Source of the DNA: Brachypodium distachyon
Lineage: Eukaryota; Streptophyta; Magnoliopsida; Poales; Poaceae
Reading direction: 5' to 3'
DNA: 64,000 nt
Assembly (NCBI RefSeq): GCF_000005505.3
Contig: NC_016133.3
Location: forward strand, 3,720,001-3,784,000
Shown in pieces: positions 48,601 to 61,200 of this stretch; the stretch's first letter is position 1; the number at the start of each line of letters is the position of its first letter. The translations under genes were made by a program, and so were the position numbers. The notes beneath the pieces are model-generated. The model was not told the origin of the DNA. It saw only the letters and a list, made by a program, of their open reading frames with translations, and searched no databases.

Positions 48601-50033
48601 GCTCAGACTACCAGATGGTTGAAGGCATACACAATTGAAGTTGTAAATAACTACTCATAGAGAATCACCGTAACTTGACAATTAGTTTGAGATAATGCAT
48701 TGATTGGTAAATAATAAATTGACTAACAATCTTGTTATTCAGAATGGATAAATCTGTCACATCATTGCATGCATGGCACATACACATTATTTTCCAAGAA
48801 GACAATGCTCAAATAAACGCTTATTTTTAGAGTTTCAACTAAAATGAATCACACATCAGTAGGCACGTAAGTAGGATAATTATCTGTGGCCACTCTTTGA
48901 TATAATGCATGGGCCCTCCCTTCAACATAGAAGCCGTTCATTGGTTGCCAGAGATGTCTATAGCTCAAATAGAATGAAGAAGTGGTATTCTTCCATGTCA
49001 CCAATTATTTTGTATAGGTTCTAGTTCGGATTAGTCACATGTGTGAAACGCATGGTATCAGACATATCACGTAGAGATTATGTCATGTATTTAACTGCAT
49101 TGTCATCACACTTACCCTCTTACCTTTGTCATGATTGTCTCCTTTAGGACACATTGAAGTGGAGCTCTCATTGTTGGTGTCGTAGGAAAGACAATCTGAA
49201 TCATAGTATGTTGCAGGATTTACCTTGGCATCACTTGCATTCTTATTATCAAAAAAATCTTTGCACTATCAGAAACATGGTTGTAGGATGTGTGAAGACG
49301 TGTGAACTCTCCGGTAGCATGCTTATCTTGAAATATAAACTCCATCTCATCAAATGAAGCAATGGCACATTGATGTATTTTGCCCTTTTTCTCTTTGTTA
49401 TGGACGATGGAGAAAAAAATAAATCAAAATCTTAGTTCAATAAGGAAAAGATATGATAATAAATGGAAATACATGTTCACATAAATTAGATGTAGTGCTC
49501 ACATTCTTCATTTGAACAACCTCGGTCTCATCGTATAATTTCTATAACGTCAACAAGATAGTATTATATGATGAGACAGAGGTTGTTCGGATGAAGAATG
49601 CGAGCACTACATCTAATCTATGTGGACATATATTTCAATTCATTATCATGTCTTTTCGATATTGAACCAACATTTTGATTTTCTTCCGTTGTTTAGAACA
49701 AAGGCAAAAGGACAAAATGTGCCCGTTGCTTCATTTGATGAGATGGGGTTCATATTTCAGGATAAGCACGCTACCGGAGAGTTCACAGTTCTTTAAACAC
49801 CTTATGACCATGTTTCTGCTCGTGGCAAGGATTTTATTGGTGATAAGAATGTGAGTGATGTCAAGGTTGATCCTGCAGTGCACTATGATTCACATTTGTC
49901 TTCCCGATGACACCAACAGTGAGATCTCCACTTCAAAGTGTCCTAGAGGTGGCAATCGTGACAAACGTAAGAGGGTCAAGTGTGATGACAATATAGTTAA
50001 ATTAATGATAGAGTCAGTGCATGATATGTCAGA

Positions 50034-50250
50034 TGTAAAACGTAACAGAAGCAGGGGATTGGTTGGAATCGCACAGCTCTCCACAGGCCGGCTGGTTTGC
50101 TTTATATATCGAGAGTATGGTACAGATTAGTTCAGATTGAAACCGACTAGGGTGTTAGGTTAGATACTAACAACTCTAACTCTATCTCTAACTACAGCTC
50201 ATTAACGAGTGTAGTGCACAACTAACTCTATCTGTACAACATATTTAACA
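50034..50250 (-). repeat. 3' LTR of the copia element
   Basis: 217 bp, TG to CA, next to the polypurine tract on the minus strand. It lacks the extra ACAGATT present in the other LTR. Confidence 0.93.
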
Positions 50251-53200
50251 TCCTCCCTCAATCGAAACCGGGTAGTGGAGGTTGAGATTGCATCTGCACC
50301 GGACGAACGGATGCGTCGGTAGGGGCTTGGTGAAGACGTCTGCGACTTGATCTTTTGAGGAAATGAACTTGATCTGCAGTCGCTTTTGAGCTACCCGTTC
50401 TCTGACGAAGTGAAAATCAACTTCGATATATTTGGTTCTGGCGTGAAACACAGGATTGGCTGAGAGATATGTGGCTCCAAGGTTATCACACCAAAGTACT
50501 GGAGCACGATCTGTCATGAGGCCAAGCTCGCATAGAAGGGATTCAACCCAAACAAGTTCAGTAGTTGCATTTGACAGCGACTTGTATTCTGATTCAGTGC
50601 TCGAGCGTGAGACAGTCGCCTGCTTCCTTGCGCTCCATGCAATTAGGTTGCCTCCGAAGAATATCGCGTGACCTCCTGTTGATCGCCTGTCATCTGCATC
50701 TCCTGCCCAATCTGCATCGAAGCATGCTGACAGTAGCTTTGACGATGAGCCTGTCAAGACAAGGCCGAGTGAGGTTGTGTCCCGAATATGCCGCAGAATC
50801 CTTTTTACTGCCATCCAGTGCACCGAGCTTGGTCCTTGGAGAAATTGACAGACTTTGTTTACTGCAAAGGAGATATCCGGACGTGTGATAGTGAGGTACT
50901 GCAAACCTCCTACAATGCTCCTGTAATGTGTGGCTTCTTCGGCTGATAGAGGATCACCATCCTCCTGACTGAGTTGATCACTCGATGACATAGGTGTGGA
51001 TGCCGGTTTGCACTTATCCATCTTAGCTTGATCAATAGCTCTTCAGCATACTTCTTCTGAGTCAATGTCAAGCTAGACCCACGTGCATGTACTTCAATGC
51101 CCAAGAAATAGTGAAGCTTACCAAGATCCTTCACCGCAAAGGCTTTGCCAAGTTGCTGGATGAGCGCATCTGCCATACTGGAGGTTGAGCTAATAATGAT
51201 GATATCGTCAACATAGACGAGCAAGAACATTGTCACACCTTGCTGGCACCGAAAGAAAAGTGACATGTCTGCTTTGGAAGCCTTGAATCCTAATTCACAT
51301 AGGATAGAGCTCAACCGTGCATGCCATGCCCGTGGAGCCTGCTTGAGACCATACAATGCCTTCTCCAAATAACATAAGTGAGAGGGATGGTCTGAGCTTT
51401 CAAATCCGGGTGGCTGCTTCATGAAGACTTCTTCAAGGTGTCCATGCAGAAATGCATTTTGGACATCCAATTGACGGAGATGCCAGCCTCGAGACACAGC
51501 TATGGACAATAGCAACCTAATAGTGGTAGGCTTAACAACGGGACTGAAAGTATCTTCGTAGTCATAGCCATACCGTTTCTTGAAACCTTTCGCGACTAGC
51601 CGTGCTTTGTAACGCTTAATAGACCCATCTGCTTTGCGCTTGGTCTTGAACACCCACTTGCAATCAATCACATTCACTCCCGGTCGATGCGAAACGAGAC
51701 GCCAAGTTTGGTTCAGCATGAGAGCTCCATACTCAGCTTTCATGGCATCGTGCCAATGTGGGGCAGCTAGAGCTTCAGCGACAAAAGTCGGTTCGCTGGA
51801 AGAGTCACGAACAGCCACATAGGTGATCGTTCCATCTGTCCGGATATAGGGCTTCTTGATGTTGTTCTGCAGGCGGGTGCGAGCTCGAGGTGGCGGTGCA
51901 GGAGGGTGCGACGCTGCTGAAGACGCGGCAGAATCTGCCACGACAGAGTTGGAAGGCGCGGCAGAGTCTGCCGCGGCAGACTGAGAATCTGCCGCCGCGA
52001 CAGAAGATGCCGCTGGAGAGCTTGGTGGGGCGGCGTCTGCCGCGGCAGAGGATGCGGCAGAATCTTCTTCCCCATTTGGATTAGCTGTGAGATCATGGAT
52101 CCGTGCACCTCTAACTGGATCTGCACCATGGTTAGGAAGAAGTACAGGAGAGTATGCATAATCTGCAAGTTGGTCATGCGATGCAACAAAAGGAACTAAG
52201 GAAGAAGATGGAGTAGCTGAAGTGTGAGGCATATTAGCAAAAGGAAAAACATGCTCATCAAAGATGACATCGCGTGAAATGTAAACACGACTGGATGGGA
52301 CATGCAAACACTTATACCCTATACCCTTTGTGAGAGGGGCTATAACCGAGGAACACACACTTGTGAGACCTAAAGGAAAGCTTGTGAGCATTATAGGGAC
52401 AAAGATTGGGCCAACAAGCACACCCGAAAACTTTGAAGAAAGAGTAGTCAGGTTTCTGTCCTAGTAATCGCTCAAGTGGTCTTTGCATGGAGATAACTCT
52501 ACTTGGTGTTCGATTAATGAGAAAACAAGCAGTAGTGAAGGCATCGCTCCAAAAACGAAGGGGAACTGAGGCATGTGCTAGTAACGTAAGCCCAATATCG
52601 ACAGCATGTCTATGTTTGCGTTCAGTTGTACCATTTTGTTGGTGTGTGTGAGGACAAGACACCCTATGAGTGATGCCAAGATTGAGAAAAAAGGTGTTGA
52701 GTTTGTGATATTCCCCTCCCCAATCTGTGTGAACATGGATTATTTTGCTATGGAGTAGATGCTCAACATGCTTTTGAAACTGAACAAACACAGAGAAGAC
52801 ATCAGATTTGCACTTAAGCAAGTAGAGCCATGTGAATCTATTGTATGCATCAATAAAACTCACATAAAAACGATGTCCACTAACGGAAGTTTGGGCAGGG
52901 CCCCACACATCTGAATATATGAGCTCGAGAGGAGCTTTTATTACATGTTCGGAATTGTAAAAAGGAAGTTGATGACTCTTGCCTTGTTGACAGGCATCAC
53001 ACACATGTTGTAACATTTTTTTCTAAATCGACTGGAAGTTCCCTAGAATTTAAAACATGTTGCACAATCGGCAACGCTGGATGACCTAAGCGACAATGCC
53101 ATTGCTCAGAGGAGGTCCGGACGCCGCTAAAAACTGACTTGCAGGAAGAAGATGTGTTGTCGTTGACTGCATAGAGATCGCCGCGACAGTGACCACTAAG

Positions 53201-54619
53201 GACCGTGTTCCTTGTGTCCAGATCCTTAACAAGAAGATGATTAGGATAAAATTCCATGGAAACATGGTTATCAGTAGTAAATCTTCTAACGGAAAGGAGA
53301 TTACGAGTTACAGAAGGGACATGTAACACATTGCGAAGTTTGAAAGTTTTATAACGAGATGCAAGTGCAGCTTGACCAACATGTAGAATTTGCATACCTG
53401 CTCCATTAGTTGTGTGGACGTTGTCCTTGCTGGTGTAGGGTTGCTTCATGGAGAGCTTGTCGAGCTCTCCGGTCAGGTGGTCCGTCGCCCCCGTGTCAGC
53501 GTACCATGCTGTGTCGATGGAGTAGGAGGGCGTGCTGCCCTGAGGGCCTCACTGTGCAGCAGCAGCAACGCGCCCTTCGTTGCCCATACCGGCAAAGTCA
53601 CGCTTGAACCTCTTGAAGCACCTGGACGCGATGTGACCTACCTTGCCACATAGTTGGCAGATGGGCCGATCTTCACCATTGCCGCCATTACCAGCAGTGG
53701 GAAAGGGCGCACCGCCGCCACCAGAATTGTTGGAGTAGCTGGGGCGAGGTGCGACCTGCTTGTACTCCTGCCGCTGCTGAGGTGGGCGGTTGGTGTTCCT
53801 GGTGCCGCCGCCATATCTGTCCGCCACGTTCGCCGAAGGAGCGACAAGCATGTCGTCTACCTCCCGGCTTGCCAGCCGCTGCTCATGATTGAGCATGTGA
53901 GAGAAGATCTCTCTCTCGGAGACTGTCCCGCCGACTGTGATGGATGACACAATCGAGTCATAGTCGGAGTCGAGACCAACGAGAACATAGGCGACGAAGT
54001 CGATGGAGGTGAGGGGCTGGCCGATCGATGTAAGTTTGTCGGACAGCGCCTTGATCTTGTTGAAGTAGTCGGTGATGGACGAGTCTCGCTTCTTGATCTG
54101 CGAGAGTGGACGACGGATCTGCAAAGTACGAGCAGTGCTTTGCGACACATAGGAGGCTTCAATCGCCGACCACAGTGCATGGAACGTACCCAAGAACAGA
54201 AACTGACCGAGCACACTCTCGGTCATGGAGGAGAGCAAAGCCGACAGGATCGCTTGATCCTGCTTCTCCCATGCATGGTGAGTAGGGTTCGGGCGTGACT
54301 CGGCACCGTCTTCATCGCTCTCGGCCACCGTCTCCGGCGGACAGGCCAAGGTGCCCTAGACGTAGCCATAGAGGCCAAGGCTTTTGAGCAGCGGCACGAC
54401 CTGTGCCTTCCATAGGAGATGATTCTCCTGACCTAGCTTGATGGTGATGAGGTGCCCGAAGGAGATGGGCGTGGCGCCGTTAGCGCCGTTGGACATCATG
54501 GACCCAATGCTCAGGGTCGCGCCCGTGGAGTTGGAGAGAGAGGCAGCTGGTGTAGTCGAGGGATCCGTGGCAGCGGAGGTCGCCGCCATGGTCGAAGCAG
54601 AGCTGCTGGAGGAAGTCAT
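50251..54619 (-). pseudogene. copia gag-pol, multiply broken
   Basis: Gag starts at ATG 54619 (MTSSSSSASTMAATSAATDP). A TAG at 54356-54358 stops it after GLYGYV. The same frame resumes with Gag core words (AILSALLSSMTESVLGQF) and the knuckle CQLCGKVGHIASRC, then stops with TGA at 53549-53551, before the protease DTGATDH. A frameshift at the T7 run near 53020 moves to the integrase frame (CDACQQGKSHQLPF, DWGGEYHKLN). A tandem duplication of TATACCC near 52314-52327 shifts again into the reverse transcriptase frame ([16 protein letters not shown], then YVDDIIII). A last shift near 51020 leads to RNase H ([24 protein letters not shown]). Order Gag, PR, IN, RT, RH is copia. Confidence 0.93.
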
Positions 54620-54647
54620 AGCCTGGGATCGATAAGCTCCGATAACA

Positions 54648-54871
54648 TGTAAAACGTAACAGAAGCAAGGGATTGGTTGGAATCGCACAGCTCTCCATAG
54701 GCCGGCTGGTTTTCTTTATATATCGAGAGTATCGTACAGATTACAGATTAGTTCAGATTGAAACCGACTAGGGTGTTAGGTTAGATACTAACAACTCTAA
54801 CTCTATCTCTAACTACAGCTCATTAACGCGTGTAGTGCACAACTAACTCTATCTGCACAACATATTTAACA
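54648..54871 (-). repeat. 5' LTR of the copia element
   Basis: 224 bp, TG to CA. It is 7 bp longer than its partner because ACAGATT occurs twice in a row. It is followed on the minus strand by the primer binding site. Confidence 0.93.
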
Positions 54872-55311
54872 TCAGATACCATGCATTTCACACATGTGAC
54901 TAACCCAAACGAGAACCTATACAAAATAATTGGAAGAATACCCCTTTTTCATTCTACTTGCGCTACAGACATCTCTGGCGATCATTAAAGTGGCTGATAT
55001 GTTAAAGGGACGGCCGATGCATTCTATCAAGAGTGGGTGCATGATAACTATCCTATGCACCTACTGATGTGTGATTCATTTTAGTTAAAACTTTAGAAGT
55101 ATTTAGTCGAGCATTCTCTCCTTAGGAAATAATGTCATGTGCCATGCATGTAATGATGTGACAGATTTATACATTAATAAAATTGTTACTCATATTATGT
55201 TTTATCGATCAATAAAGTGTTCTAAATTAACTGTCAACTTGCAGTCATTCTCCATGACCAGCTATTTACAACTTCAATTGTGTACGCCTTGAATGAGCTG
55301 GTAGCCTGAGC

Positions 55312-55508
55312 AAAGTAGCTAATCTCTTAGTTGGGATTGCACCCAAAGCAAAGTAGCAACCAAATGGCTAGAAAGCAAATCAATCAAAGACGCATCAGTT
55401 GATCAGCTGATCAGCGCTTAATTTCCATGGCAAGATCTTGCCTGTTTTTCAGCCCCTGTGCTACCTGTGCACAGCAGTTGATCAGTACATCAAATCATCA
55501 TATATAAC
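55312..55508. other. Short intergenic spacer
   Basis: Plain DNA between the foldback end and a small frame. Nothing recognised. Confidence 0.4.
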
Positions 55509-55769
55509 TTGCTTGCAAGATCGGTCATTGGTCAGACCCTGAAGTTGTCCCCTGAGAAGGTATGGCTGGAGGGCCTGATGAGGATGGTGTTTCAATGCAT
55601 GTTCTGTGCCTCAGCTGCATGGCATGGGCAGCCACCCGGTGTGGGTGGCCTTGATGCTGACGCGGCCGGTGGCACCAGCGCTGGTTATGTTGGAGTTTCA
55701 GGAGCTCGGGAGGAGAAGTGCAGCCTGGATGACATCATGCTGAGGCGGCTCGCTGGCCGACGGAGGTGA
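55509..55769 (+). CDS. Small hypothetical protein, 86 codons
   Basis: I do not recognise this frame. Its composition looks coding (mixed residues, few rare codons): the start region is followed by SPEKVWLEGLMRMVFQCMFC, a Gly-rich middle and a basic end EEKCSLDDIMLRRLAGRRR. There is no signal peptide or membrane segment. The frame-start codon in the window is not clearly preceded by a promoter. It could be an exon of a small grass gene, since a GT follows GAGAAG near 55559, or chance. Confidence 0.3.
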   Translation: MLARSVIGQTLKLSPEKVWLEGLMRMVFQCMFCASAAWHGQPPGVGGLDADAAGGTSAGYVGVSGAREEKCSLDDIMLRRLAGRRR

Positions 55770-56599
55770 CAGCTCTTCACAACTGCCAGATGTATGTGGA
55801 GAAATCAGAAGGGTGTTGTTACATCAGATGTAGGTACAGATTAATTTGTTCCTGATAAATTGATTTACTGAGACTTGATCGTTAATTTGATTCGAGCAAC
55901 AATTACTGCAACAAGGGCAAGAGATAACCATTTATTTGGCTAAGAACTTATGTTGGTCACCACCAAGACACTAATAATACACGGTTTCACTTTGCTATGT
56001 TTTATTTGTCCAAGAGAAGGGCTGGAAACAACAACGGAAGAAGCTACCCATGAAACGGTGGCTGGCATGCAAGCGGAAGCGCCGATCCCATTTATTTGCA
56101 AGCTGAAACACTAGGTTCTATTTCTTTTGCTTTCGTAAAACAAAGTTGGCATGTACCATGAATTACATAATGTAAATACAGTGTTAGTGTATCAGAGACA
56201 GGCGGTAGTTTTTAATTACTATGCATATTAACCTTCTCTCCGTCAACGATTAACCTTATCTATCACCATCTGATTGCAGGGTTTAATTAGCTAGATACTG
56301 CAGGCATGCTACTGCTCCTTGTATTACTGAGAGCGAGAACTGCATCATGGACCTGGAACCAAGCACGCAAAAGCAGCAGCTGTCGTCGACATAGTGCAGT
56401 TCCTCTTCCTGGTGCTCTTCCTATATGGGAAGTGGAAACAGCAAGAGAACACTAAAATAATTGATGCTGAAATTTATGTGTACTACTGTTCGTGTTTGAG
56501 GGACTGACAGTGGGTAAACAATAGATCTTTCTGTACTAGCTAGTCTTTTTTTTTGTCAGTTTCTGTACTAGCTTTCGTGGCATAAACCCTAATCTCTCG
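55770..56599. other. Intergenic, no gene seen
   Basis: No recognisable coding or repeat structure; AT-rich. Confidence 0.4.
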
Positions 56600-57265
56600 G
56601 CTGAGGGTATTCAAGAGCTGTTGTTCCTGTGGGATTGGGTGGCTGAGTTTAATTTGTGTGAGGGGAATGATGAGCTGCATTGGAAATGGACGGATTCTAG
56701 GAAGTTCACCGTCAGATCAGCGTATCTGGCTATGTTTGAAGGAAGAACTGAGTTCGAGGGGCACGATCTGATCTGGACCTCTAAGGCTCCTACAAAGTGC
56801 AAAAAATTTCTGTGGCTGGCTTGTCGAAAAAGATGTTGGACTGCTGATCGCCTGCAGCGACGAGGTATGGATCACCTGAGAGCTTGAGCATTGTGTGATC
56901 AAGTGTTTGAAACTATTGATCATTTGCTTCTCGGCTGCGTTGTGGTTCGACAAGTTTGGACTTTCTTTCTTCGCAAGTGGGATCAACAGCATTCCTTGCC
57001 AAACCAGAATTCTGAACTCGCAGGGTGGTGGTCTTCCATCCAGCTGCCGAGAAAGAGGAAGAAAATCTTGGCTACGAAATGCACGCTGGTTTGCTGGATG
57101 ATTTGGAAACATCGAAATGGCGTAGTGTTTGAGGGTGCAAATGCGAGTGCTAGAGACATCATTAACGATGTTGAGAAAGAGTTAATTGCTTGGTATAGAG
57201 CGAACCTGTTAGAAGAGAGGGAAAACGGTCAAGCTAAGTTGTTGCTGTGGCGAGATACCGGCTAA
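56600..57265 (+). pseudogene. LINE reverse transcriptase C-terminal (zf-RVT) fragment
   Basis: The frame encodes LLFLWDWVAEFNL, DSRKFTVRSAYLAMFEG, then WTSKAPTKCKKFLWLACRKRCWTADRLQRRGM and, after a TGA at 56885-56887, CDQVFETIDHLLLGCVVVRQVW and WMIWKHRNGVVFEG. This is the zf-RVT/RNase H-like tail found after plant LINE reverse transcriptases. The endonuclease and RT core are missing, as expected for a 5'-truncated LINE. It is a different LINE lineage from the 40-46.6 kb element, on the opposite strand. No poly-A tail is obvious, so it is old. Confidence 0.82.
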
Positions 57266-58246
57266 CGTAACATAACTATTTGTATTGCTGCATCGCAGCT
57301 TCTTTCTTCTATAAATGCATGATACACCTGCTAGCTGTATTCTATCTGTGCTTCTGTCTCTAATGGATGATGTCTGCCTGTAATCTTGATAAGGAAAACA
57401 TGAAGGACAGCAGGGGAGATTATTTTTATCATTGAAAACCTGCCAGTTTTTTTTTTGTGAAATATTAGTTCATATTCATTTTTTCAGCAGCAATTAGAAA
57501 GATTAGTTGGATGAGACACACAACACGGTGCTACTATACTTTTAGCAATCTTCCCAATTTCTGGAGGGCACATGTATGCTGTAGTCCATTCTTGCGAAAG
57601 AGGAGAGATTAATGCAGGAGAGAAATCAACGGCTTAAGTTTCAAGTGATGTATTGGGTGAGCAAGTGCTGCTACATGTTCCCAAGGTCCTGATGTATGCT
57701 GGTGTACCGTGTACGTATGATTCTCACTTTTCCATCAAGTGAAAGACACCCAATTCTGCTAGCTGTACCTGCTCTTGGTACCAAATATTTGTAAGCAGTT
57801 CAACAAATCAGTTATTACAGTGCAAGTCTGCGACAGGACAATCCAAGAATGTGTAGTGAAGCTGATTTTCTCCCGCTCATACAGATACTACAAGGGTGGT
57901 TTTCCCCAGCCATGCCGAATACTGTTATCCACCGTGTCTTGGTTCATCAGAGTACAACCATTGGATCAAGATCATCCTATTGTCTTCAATCCCCCACAGC
58001 CACAGGCTAGATCCTCATCTGGAACAACATTCGCGAGCTGTTATATGCAACAGCTCAAAAGATTTATTCTTTAATCTCCAACAAATAGTCCAATACCACT
58101 ACATACTTTGTAGGTTTGGTCAGTTCATGGACCCATAAAGAGATGTAAACTAGAAAAATACACATCCTCAGAGTTCACTTCTTTGCTCCAACGACAAAAT
58201 ACAGTTCAACTCATGATGCTCAGGAAGCATCCGACCTTTCATCTAC
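57266..58246. other. Intergenic / 3' side of the carbamoyl-phosphate synthase gene
   Basis: No gene is supported. Frames around 57775-58138 (+) show no domain. The last 100 bp should hold the 3' UTR of the minus-strand gene. Confidence 0.4.
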
Positions 58247-61200
58247 TCATAATCTGTTGCTCTTCATCAGCTCCACAAATTCGCCAAATGCTGCGACACC
58301 ACAGAGTAAAGGCGGTTAATTATGCCAACCACATGGCTTAATTGGTCTTCAAAAATTCTAGTGTATAGCAAATGAGTTGTACGTACCTAGGTCTGAATCG
58401 TGTGGCCCTGGGGAGGACTCCGGGTGGTACTGGAGAGACATGAGCTTCATCTTGGGGAACGCAAGACCAGCACAGCTCTGGTCATTTAGATTGATGTGTG
58501 TTACTTGTACTCCTTCCGGGAGCGATTCAGGGTCCACAGCATAGTTATGGTTCTGCATACCAAACAGAAGGTTACAACTGATGATAACATGGATTCATAT
58601 GTGTGGATCTACTAGCAATTCAACAAACAGACAAACAAAAAATCAACATTCATGTCGATAAGTTGGTAAAACAAGAAAACAAATGGGCTGCACCAGTCCT
58701 GAATCACTGGTATCATCTTGTTTGCAGAACCCCATATCTCTGCTAGTTGTTATATCACTGGTTTGAAACAACACAGTTACCAGATCAAGCTATGATGTTC
58801 AGAAGTGCAGTGCTTCTGACAGTGGTAGCAATTGAACCAGTAGATACAGCTACAATTGCCTCGAAGTGCAGAATGTGCGTATGTGACCAAACCAAACATT
58901 AAGATACTTTACGTGTATAGAAATCCAGTAGTCATCCAAACTGCAAACACTAGAAATACCACAATTGTCTAACCCAAAGAATTTTTAAAATACAAAAGTT
59001 GCATTATTGACCTTATGCTGAAAGTTAGGCTTCCGTAGCTTGTACGGGAAGGGCAAAGCAAATAAATGTATGCAGCCTTAAACTTTATGAATGCTTTGCT
59101 TAGCTGGCGAAATAGTCAATCGAACTCGTAGGAAACAAGCCAAATAAACTAGCTGAGTACCATGGACTAGAAACCACTTTACTGGGTTTACACCACAGAA
59201 TTTCCATAAACTTGGCTTTTCAGCATTCACAAATCTATGGTACTCAGAGTACCATGAACTAGTTTCAGTGTCATTTAGTCTATGTATTAAGGGTAACATT
59301 GTCCTAAATGAAACATCTTACTTTGACCAAGTTTATAGAAAAATATACTGATACTGGATTTAACAATACTAATTTAGAGTTGTAGATGTTAGTGGTCTAA
59401 AATAAAAGTATAAGCCCAAAGATAAGTAAAGATATTTGGCTTTGACTTAAGCTAAACAACACGATCTCAAATGCATAACAGGAGCTATCACCAAATGCAA
59501 ATGATCAAAGTCAATTCCTGACCACCTACAGAAAAAGTCGACAAACCTGGGCACTGATGTCCACACGTCCAGTTCTGTTGTCACGAACAGGATGGTTTCC
59601 TCCGTGATGACCAAACTTCATTTTGAATGTCTTCCCGCCAAGTGCCTGCCCAATCAATTGATGGCCCATGCAGATGCCAAATACTGGAACCTTCCCTACT
59701 ATTTCTTGTACTGTTTTCACGGCATATGGAACTGCAGCTGGATCACCAGGGCCATTGCTAAAAAGGACTCCATCAGGCTTCAACTTAAGTGTCTCTGAAG
59801 CAGGCCAACTTGCTGGAACAACAGTAATTTTGCATCCATATGATGCCAGACGTCTCAAAATGTTTTGCTTGACTCCAAAATCATATGCAACAATCTATAA
59901 TTAAAAAATGAAATGTTGTTAGGTACAAGAATTTTCTTGAGTATCTCTAAGATCCTGAGTGATACTGACATGAAAAGTTTCAGTTGACTTCTTGTTCTTG
60001 AACTCCCATTCTGAATCAGTCTTGTCTAACCATTCATATGGAGCATCACATGAAACACCACTAATCAAATCAACACCTGCAGAACAGCACCATCAAACTT
60101 TTATGCTATGCCACAAATAGCATCAATAGTATTTAAATATTAATCAGCAGCATGTGAACAGTGGTTAATCTGTTTAAAACTTGTGATATAAGTAAACAAC
60201 TAGTTTCCTCACATCTCCAGCAAACATGGAACATTTTGAATATCAATATGAGTTTCTAACCTATGAAATACCATCAACTGCATGACTATTTAAAGAACTT
60301 ACTTTCAAGAAGACATCCAAATAAATAAAACTCAATAAGACAAAGGAGAAGAAAATAGTAGAAATAATAAAATACTTTCCAGATAACATAACAGCATAAG
60401 CATTACTTTAGTGAAATCATTATTGCTTGTAGGAAGCTTAGCATACCAACAATTTTCCACTTTTGGGCCATTTCCAGCAACTCCTCATCTTTGCGAGACT
60501 GGTCAGTACTTAGAACACCAATGAGACTGCCATCTTCTCTTAACCTACGTGTTATTGCACGTGTGTCCACATCATCTGCAGAGTTTGCACAAAAAAGTTA
60601 AATTATGATGATTTCCAATGAATGGAACAATACGAGAAAAATCATGTGATGCTATACTTACATATGCCCATAATGTTCCTCTTTTTCAAATATTCATCGA
60701 GTGTTTCTGTGCACCTCCAGTTGGAAGTACTGGAACAAAGAAACATAAGTAAGTAAAAACAATTAAGATTTCATCATCATATCCTAATTCTCAATCAGAA
60801 ACACTTACCATATGCTTAGATTCCGTATGATTAAGCCACCAAGGAAGCATTTTATGGATTCCTCATCATCTGCATGCAGATTATATTATGCCATGTCGTT
60901 AATTTTCATTTACAGAGGAGTGGCTGAAGTTTCTTGGAAGTGGAAATTGCATACCAGGGTTAACACCAGTGTTTCCAATGTGGGGATTGGTCATCAGAAC
61001 AAACTGACCGGCATAGCTAGGGTCAGTCAAAATCTCCTGATACCTGCGTTCACAAGCCATTCGTGCGACGGTGAGATTTACAATCCGTTATTCAAACGAA
61101 GCAGCTGACACTAGGATAGGTCCATTTTGATTTAGTATGGGAGCAAAAAGACAGTGAATGTCAAAGGAAGCAGCTGACACTAGGATAGGTCCATTTTGAT

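Larger units (their letters stand above)
50034..54871 (-). mobile_element. Complete copia retrotransposon inserted in the foldback arm
   Basis: LTRs at 50034-50250 and 54648-54871 each run TGTAAAACG to TTTAACA, and the flanks show TCAGA on both sides (50029-50033 and 54872-54876), a perfect 5-bp target duplication. On the minus strand the primer binding site TGTTATCGGAGC (54636-54647) follows the 5' LTR, and a purine-rich tract, GATTGAGGGAGGA, precedes the 3' LTR. By eye the LTRs differ at about six positions plus a 7-bp indel. The gag-pol is broken in several places, so the element is not autonomous. Confidence 0.95.
48601..55311. mobile_element. Large foldback (inverted-repeat) element, right arm split by a copia element
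   Basis: The left arm (48601 to about 49540) and the right arm (about 49560-50033, then 54877-55311) are reverse complements over most of their length, at perhaps 80% identity by eye. Examples: GCTCAGACTACCAG at 48601 pairs with CTGGTAGCCTGAGC at 55298-55311; ACAATTGAAGTTGTAAATA near 48631 pairs with TATTTACAACTTCAATTGT near 55264; TTTGATGAGATGGGGTTCAT near 49735 pairs with the left-arm copy near 49345. The centre near 49550 is a loop of only about 20-40 bp. Without the copia element it is about 1.87 kb. No transposase, CACTA, hAT or MULE terminus is recognised and no target duplication was found, so it could be a foldback transposon or a host inverted duplication. Confidence 0.85.

Noticed and set aside
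48601..55311. CRISPR or prokaryotic integron-like structure
   Set aside because: The window is plant nuclear DNA; the repeats form one long inverted pair, not short direct repeats with spacers.
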